64,000 nucleotides of DNA. It comes from Parietaria judaica (lineage: Eukaryota > Streptophyta > Magnoliopsida > Rosales > Urticaceae). Both the position numbers and the translations under genes were made by a program. How positions within the stretch are numbered: position 1 is the stretch's first letter; every line of letters begins with the position of its first letter. The notes beneath the pieces were generated by a model. The model was not told the DNA's origin, ran no database searches, and was given only the letters and a program-made list of their open reading frames with translations. The DNA lies in the NCBI GenBank assembly GCA_954871525.1, contig OX940864.1, forward strand, positions 19,648,001 to 19,712,000, given 5' to 3'. This document shows, one piece after another, positions 57,727 through 64,000 of this stretch.

Positions 57727-59101
57727 GGGGTATTAGCGGCAAAAGTGACCAAAGTATACCTAAGTGTGCCAATATGTGGCCAAAGTGAATTAATATCGGC
57801 ATAAGTGACCAAACTTTATCAAACTGTGGCATGCACAAATTCCATCCAATTTTTTAAACTTCCGTTGGTCAACGTTCGTGTAAGGCCACCTCACTATTTT
57901 TTAATCTCTTTCTCAGTCTCTCCCCGTAAAAAAATGAAGAACATCAGCTCCTCCAAAATGTCTTCAACCTCAAAGCTTCATGTACAACCCAGAAACCCAA
58001 ATGCACCCAGAAACCCATAAATCGGAAAACATGGTTTTAATGAAACATTCCAGTCATTCTCCGATTTCATTCCCGTCCAAGTCCGAAACTCTTCCATGGG
58101 AGAACATCTTCACAGCTTTTCTCGGATCCATGGATCTCGTCACCAAGAACCTCATCATCGTTGGGTGAAGTGAAACCAAACTCAATTAAAAGCTCGCCTA
58201 CGTCGAACCTCCAAGCTTTTTCGGCGGATTTTCTGGAGAAACAATCGTGTGGAGAACATGGAATGGGAGCAGCAGAAGCTTCTTCCCCTGCCAATTTGAT
58301 GGTGCAACCCTTGTAGCCTGATTTGTTTAATGATTTTGATTAGTGTAGTTTGTTCTTGCTCTGCTTAAGCTTTACATCTGGTTTTGGGAATCTGGATTGG
58401 GTTTTGTTATTGGGAGAGAAGAGATGATATGCGAAAAGGAAAGGTGCAAAGAGAGATGTGCATCTCATGAGTACTGGAAGGAAGTACGGAAATGGCTAAG
58501 GTACCTTCAATTAGGATTGAGGTTTTATTATTTTCTGGCCGTCCTCTGAACTATACTGCAATAAGCAGAGATCTTTGTTGGGCTTGAGATCTCAGATGAA
58601 GATACCCGTATAGAGGAAATGATGATTCGCCTCTTTCTTTTTCATGGATAAACAAAACTAATTGCTGAGTTTTTATGTTGATTTTTACAATCCCAGAATA
58701 TGAATATTGAAGCTTGAAATGCAGAATAAAGTTTTTGAACAAATAATTATTCTTGTAAATTATTATTCTTTGTGATAATTTGGGTTATTTTTGTTATGAA
58801 GATGAAGGAGCTGTTTTTTGTGGAAAATGATGGTGTCGTCAATGCTTGAGCATGGTGAAGATGATATGGAAAAACGAAGAAAGCATGGACAAGCGGGAGT
58901 AAATAAAATGAAAAATAAAAACTAGTGATACGTGGCCATGCATTGACTGCCACTTCACACATTGACTAACAAATGTTAAAAAATGGAAATTGTGCATGCC
59001 ACAGTTTGATAAAGTTTGGTCACTTATGCCGATATTAATTCACTTTGGCCATATATTGGCACAGTTGGATATACTTTGGCCACTTTTGCCGCTAATACCC
59101 C
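57727..59101. mobile_element. MULE-type element (1375 bp, TSD TAAATACTT), possible Pack-MULE
   Basis: Left end GGGGTATTAGCGGCAAAAGTG; on the opposite strand the right end reads GGGGTATTAGCGGCAAAAGTG. Arms pair over about 110-140 bases, sharing GGCCAAAGTGAATTAATATC, GGCATAAGTGACCAAACTT and ACTGTGGCATGCACAA. An exact 9-bp duplication TAAATACTT lies at 57718-57726 and 59102-59110. The interior (about 57900-58900) is less AT-rich, with codon-like stretches (minus strand about 58294-58067) that could be a captured host-gene fragment. No transposase is present. Confidence 0.9.
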
Positions 59102-59179
59102 TAAATACTTCTACTAAATATTACTAGATATCTTTGTTACCCTGTAAAGTTTGTAACTTTTTTATTTTTATAGTTGTAT

Positions 59180-60006
59180 TTAGGGCTGAAACCAGAACCG
59201 GGAATCGGGAATTTGACTATTTTTTGTCCCTGTCCTGGAAAAATCGGGACACAGTTTTCTGTCCCGGTTTTGGTTTTGGTTCTGAAAAGTCCTTGTTTTT
59301 GTTTTAAATCGGAACCGGGACCGGGACCGGGACACCGATTAAAATCCCAATTTTTTTAGGACCAAAATTCAGGACGAAAACCGGGACAAATCCGGGACAA
59401 AATCCAAGATAAAAACATGAAAAAAACCAAATCCAAAATGCAAATTACCAATCCGAGTAAATCCAAAATGTAAAATACCAAATACGAGTACAAAGGCAAA
59501 ATACAAAATAAACAAATGCAAGATCCGAGTTCACGTCGTGAACTTCACAATGCCAAATCCAAATCTCAGTGCAAAAAACCGAGTCTAAAATGCTAAATAG
59601 TAAATACCGAGTACAAACAAATTATTATTTTTATAACAAAACGACATATAAGAAATGACATGTTAAATAAAATACCGAGTAATGGCTGAAAAATAAATGA
59701 CATGTTAAAATAATGGGCTGGAAAAAAAATAATGGATTAAAACCCTAATAGTAAACGACTTATAAGAAATGACATGCTAAAAAAACGACAAACTTGTAAC
59801 AAAACGACATAAAACCGGAACCGGGACAAGAAAATCGGGAATTTCAGATTTTGAATTGGTTTTGGTTTTGGTTTTTCAAACCGGAACCGGGACGTCCCTT
59901 TTTAGGTTATAGTAAAAAGAAAAAACTGATTTTTTGCCAAAACCGGTCCGGTACCGGGACCAGAACCGGGACAAAACCGGGAACCGAGTACAAAATTTTC
60001 ACCCAT
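59180..60006. mobile_element. Non-autonomous hAT-like element rich in CCGGGAC motifs (TSD AGTTGTAT)
   Basis: Left end TTAGGGCTGAAA; right end on the opposite strand ATGGGTGAAAAT. An exact 8-bp duplication AGTTGTAT lies at 59172-59179 and 60007-60014. Both sub-ends are packed with CCGGGAC/GTCCCGG and AACCGG motifs (about 59190-59400 and 59810-59990), partly palindromic, as in hAT subterminal zones. The middle is AT-rich. Frames at 59174-59359 and 59851-60036 only translate the repeats. Confidence 0.8.
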
Positions 60007-60218
60007 AGTTGTATTGTAACTACAATCGGAGTTTAACACGGTAGCTCATCGCAATTGACTGGCCGTTCGACGGAAGGAGGTTTTTGTAAAATGTGAGGGA
60101 TGTTTCCGCCCGTCCCTTGTGCGGGATATTTTGGTAGCCAGTTTTAGTATTTATTAATGAATTAAGAATTGTGTTTGATTGAAGAATTTTTTAAAATTGG
60201 TTACTCTATAGTTAATAT

Positions 60219-60767
60219 TAAGGGTGGCAATTCAGGTTTTGTGGCATGTTCGTGTCGGGTCTTAATCGTTTTTTACTTATTTTATCTAGACTCAGACCCG
60301 CCAATTTACTAATCGTGTTAGAAAATGAGACCCAGACCCGCCCCATTTAGATAACTTGTTTACCATGTCTACCCGTTTAACCTATTTAACAGATTCAAGT
60401 ATTTTAAAATGATAAATAATTCAATTTATACTCATTTAACTTAATTTATTTAATTTTATTATCTAAGGTTTTAAAATTTACTGACAAATTTTTATGTTCA
60501 TCAATTGTACGATGTAATTAATCAAATAAAAATTAATATATGATAACACTTAATAACATATATAAAATGTATAAAATATAAGATTTTGCTCCTTAATCGT
60601 GTCCAATTGGGTCCCATCGTGTTCGTGCTGTGTTTTACTCATTATTTAATCGTGTTAATCGTGTTTGACGCGGTTGGACCTAGATCTATTTATGGTAGAC
60701 CCAAACCCTTTTAAATCGTGTCGTAACCGTTTCGTGTTTCGTTTTCGGTCTCAAATTGCCACCACTG
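60219..60767 (-). mobile_element. hAT-type MITE, family copy 3 (reverse orientation)
   Basis: Left end TAAGGGTGGCAATTCAGG; right end AATTGCCACCACTG. It is the reverse complement of the family at 24210 and 26321, sharing the ACACGAAAC, GGGTCTACC and GACCCAGACCCGCCCC blocks and the AT-rich interior. Flanking 8-mers (GTTAATAT and GCGTATGC) do not match, so this copy is older or rearranged. Confidence 0.8.
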
Positions 60768-62948
60768 GCGTATGCTTTTGTCAGACCCCTTTTGTAACAA
60801 GATATTTGTGACTTAAGTATATATTTACAAGATATTTGTGACATAAATATATATTAAGTGTTGATGTATTCTCAATATATTTTGTTAGAGGTAATAATAA
60901 TTAAAAACCACATAACAATGTTGAAATTCAATTTCATCTTTATCGAGTTATCCGATATTAACCTAAGGGCGCATGCACGTCTCAAATTTAGAGTTTCGTT
61001 AACATACACATATTCTTCATGTATTTGACAATAACTCGACATGGATGAAATTGATCATCAATATTTTTGCAAATTTGACGGACTATTTTCGCTTAAAGAA
61101 ATATTAGAAATATACCCCCCGCAATTATGTATAAGGTTTTGTCTTTATGTCACAACTATCCATTTCGTAACTTCGCAACATCTGTTATTTTTATTTTTTT
61201 ACTTATTTTTAAAATTTATAAGCAATTATATATGGTAGAAGAGAAATGATTAGTTAACTAATCTTATAGAGTTATTTTACTGAACTCTCACGTGTTCATT
61301 TCATTCTTTACTCTCTTCTCAATTTTAATTCTTTTTCGATTATAATAAAAAAAAAAATCTTAATTTGTCCATGATTTTTTTTTTCTTTCAAAATTAGATC
61401 TCTACATCAAAACCTTATTATTTCTCTTTTAATTTTGCAGTTAAATTTTGTTTATATTTTAAAAGTTGTGTTGGTATCTTGGGAAGCTATTGGCTTTAGG
61501 ATCATTATGATTAGTGAGTGTGGATAAGATTGTGATCTTTCTATGTATCAGCAAAATTGAATTCAACGGTTAAGATTTCAATTGTCTGATTTGGATATGA
61601 AACAAATAAATTGATTAAAATATATTAGACAAATACAGATCTACTTGGCTAAGATTAGTTAAATTATGGTCCACAATGTGTCGTACTGTAATTCATCATT
61701 TATGGACAACATTTGTAGGATTTTTATTTCCATTTAAGGTCAAGTTGTTGAATTAAAAATTAATAATAGTTTTGACATTTTTGGATGCTAAATAGTAAAT
61801 CTTATATATAAATAATAATAAAAAAACAGACAAAAAACATCTTAAGACTCTTCCCATTTGTCCTTTTGTTTTGATTTGGACTTAACATTGGACTTCAAAT
61901 TAAAAAGCAAACATGTCCGGTTGATATTTGTAATGTGGAAATTAATGTTTATCTTTTGCCAAATAATTATTTGTAAGTTTTTTATAGTACTAAAAATAAT
62001 TTATTTTTCTAAAAAAAAAAGAAGAAGCACATATTGGGTACAAAAATTAAAATACAGAATAGAGAGATTGTTCTTTTTTATTATCCTTAAATAAATGGAA
62101 AAAGGTCATTCTCTTTTTGCAACCTTTTTTCCCCACCATATGTAATGGTACAAAAACCAAATTCTACAAGATAAGAATTTGTGTCGTTATTGTGTCAACT
62201 GTCACTTTTTTATTTTGTCACTTGTTGTCCAACGCAAAGCTTTGTTTTTCATCACCCAATAATACTCTCGTTACACTCATTTTTTCATGTTCTTGTTTAG
62301 TTTCAGTAGATTTCAATTAAAAAAAATAATCGAAAATTTGGGATATTTGTTAAAAGAAAGCATTGTTATGACAATTAGTTGAGCATATAAATCCCCAATT
62401 TGTACTCTTCATTTTCTTTTCTATTTGCACGTACAATTTTATTGAGAAAGATCCAAAAATGGCATGAGATAGTGAAAACGAGACTTAACATTTCTTTTCC
62501 GGTAACTATAAAAGCGGTGTTTGCTACATGTTGCATTGTGACGGAATGAGTCAATTTTCGACATCAACAATTAACTTGTATATATTTACTTTATATATAT
62601 ATATATGTATGTATTACTTGTATACATTTATTCCGAGCAGAGATTGATTTTTCAAACATATATATCTATATATATTTATAAAAGAGCGAGTCATTTCAAT
62701 TAAACAGAATCGACGAAATGGGTCGCTATAACACGTTCAATACAAAGCGGACACTCCAAAAAACCAACAAACATCGTTGTATTGTATAAATTAAAGGACA
62801 CGTGGGCGAGGATACGAGCATATATAGATATTTTATGAGCATATATAGATATTTCTATTAATAAATTATCAAATTATGTCTCAATAGGCTCACTGGTTTT
62901 TCCGTCCAAAAAGACCCTCACAAGATTTTCTTTCTTTCTGTTTTCACA

Positions 62949-62992
<44 letters not shown>

Positions 62993-63811
62993 CACTTGGA
63001 ATTCACTTCAACTTTTGTATTTTAATATATAACGATATAGGAATTATTCAATTTTCAGTGTTTTTTTACGTTTTAAATGTTTTTATTGATTATATATATA
63101 TAAAAAAAAAAACTAATGTCGAGAATTAAAGTATATAGTACAGTTTTTAATTTATATAAATTTTTAGGAATAATAAAAAAAAAAAACTCGTGTTTCATTT
63201 CCATATAAATGTTAATTATTCTTTGAGTAAAAAATAAATTCACATCTAATACAAGGAACATTATTGTTCTAAATATGCATGTAATAATTAACCTCGTTAT
63301 GGTTTGATACCATTTCAAAATGCAATGCAATGCTTTCTTTATAAAATAATTAAACTATTTCAATCAACTTAGAATCAAAACGAGTCAACAATATAGTGTG
63401 TTTTATAATGTATTTTTTTATGGGACCAGTGAACTAATGGAGACATGTGGTAGTGTCAGGGACATATATATACAATAAGATCAAACATTATTATTTTTTA
63501 GCAGAGAACATTTCTTTCTGCAATATTCAGGATATTATATATTTCTTTCAAATAAGTTGGTTTGTCATTTTCTTTCACTTTATTCTGATGCATGCCATCA
63601 CCAGTATTTCTACTAGATCTGCATTTAATATTATAATCACCACTCATGGGAGTATTAGTATAGAGAAACGGCCAAAAGAGATACTTTTCTATTTGAAATT
63701 CCTCATTTTATTTTAGTTTATTCAAAGAGAAATATATATATATATATATTTGTAGCTTGGCAAATTTAAAGTATGTTTTGTCTTTGATAATATGTTCTTC
63801 TGATGTGCATA
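60768..63811. other. Intergenic, very AT-rich, no gene recognised
   Basis: A ~31-bp tandem duplication around ACAAGATATTTGTGAC lies at about 60797-60857, and an (AT)n tract at 62954-62991. Frames (61041-61238, 61858-62094, 63073-63330, 63447-63716) are low-complexity and show no domain. Confidence 0.5.
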
Positions 63812-64000
63812 CAGTGGCGGAGCTATTCATTAGTCAGTGTATATACGGACTGCACCTGAAAACCGCGCGTCAAAATTTAATCGAGGAAATATTTTTTGAA
63901 AAAAAAAAATCAAAATTGGTAAAAACCATATAAATAGTGTTAAAGTTACACTGTGGACAACCAAATAGCGTAGGTTAGTTGGCTGATTATACTACAATTA
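63812..64000. mobile_element. Left end of a hAT-type element, cut by the window edge
   Basis: CAGTGGCGGAGCTATTCA matches the CAG(T/C)GGCGGA terminus of the element at 25471-27385. The other end and the TSD partner of the flank lie outside the window. Confidence 0.5.

Noticed and set aside
1..64000. tRNA, rRNA or other structured RNA genes
   Set aside because: No cloverleaf-like A/B box pair or rRNA segment was recognised by eye; a covariance-model scan was not possible, so small RNAs could be missed.

Overview
The window is nuclear DNA of a flowering plant, almost certainly a eudicot. The evidence is the AT-rich intergenic sequence, GT-AG introns, plant-only gene families (a MAKR-type kinase regulator and a short plant-specific UCP031279-like protein), a cytosolic ribosomal protein gene with site II promoter motifs, and a dense load of plant LINE, copia, hAT and Mutator-like (MULE) elements. 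The species cannot be named from the sequence.

Host genes, left to right: a small unrecognised membrane protein (4155-4556, +); cytosolic ribosomal protein eL33/RPL35A with four coding exons and a 5' UTR intron (6879-7512, +); a 159-residue plant-specific protein (11476-11955, +); an intronless 437-residue LU7TM/GPR107-type seven-helix protein resembling Arabidopsis CAND6/CAND7 (20120-21433, -); a ten-exon lipin-type phosphatidate phosphatase (28639-32805, +); and an intronless MAKR/BKI1-like regulator (55595-56551, +). They form no operon or cluster and appear independently transcribed.

Mobile DNA fills much of the rest. Many elements can be delimited by target-site duplications (TSDs) readable in the sequence: a solo LTR at 5202-5972 (TSD ATTAT); a LINE at about 13968-18464 with six in-frame stops and one frameshift; a solo LTR at 22683-23364 (ATTAC); a three-deep nest of hAT-type elements at 25471-27385 (TACCGAGT, CATACCTA, TAACCAAC); a long-TIR element at 36106-36972; a tandem Ty1/copia array at 39154-46682 (GAGAA); two adjacent related MULEs at 47873-49322 and 49364-52451; a hAT element at 52544-55265 (GTAGACAT); a MULE at 57727-59101 (TAAATACTT); and hAT-like elements at 59180-60006 (AGTTGTAT) and 60219-60767.

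The most unusual part is the copia array, LTR-internal-LTR-internal-LTR with an exact 3507-bp period and one TSD around the whole. Each unit has an intact ORF of 1072 codons encoding Gag, a zinc knuckle, reverse transcriptase and RNase H, but no recognisable protease or integrase, and the ORF runs 84 codons into the 3' LTR. The hAT at 52544 is a parallel case: its intact 424-codon ORF keeps the BED finger and C-terminal dimerisation domain but lacks the catalytic middle. Both look like non-autonomous derivatives that kept a clean reading frame.
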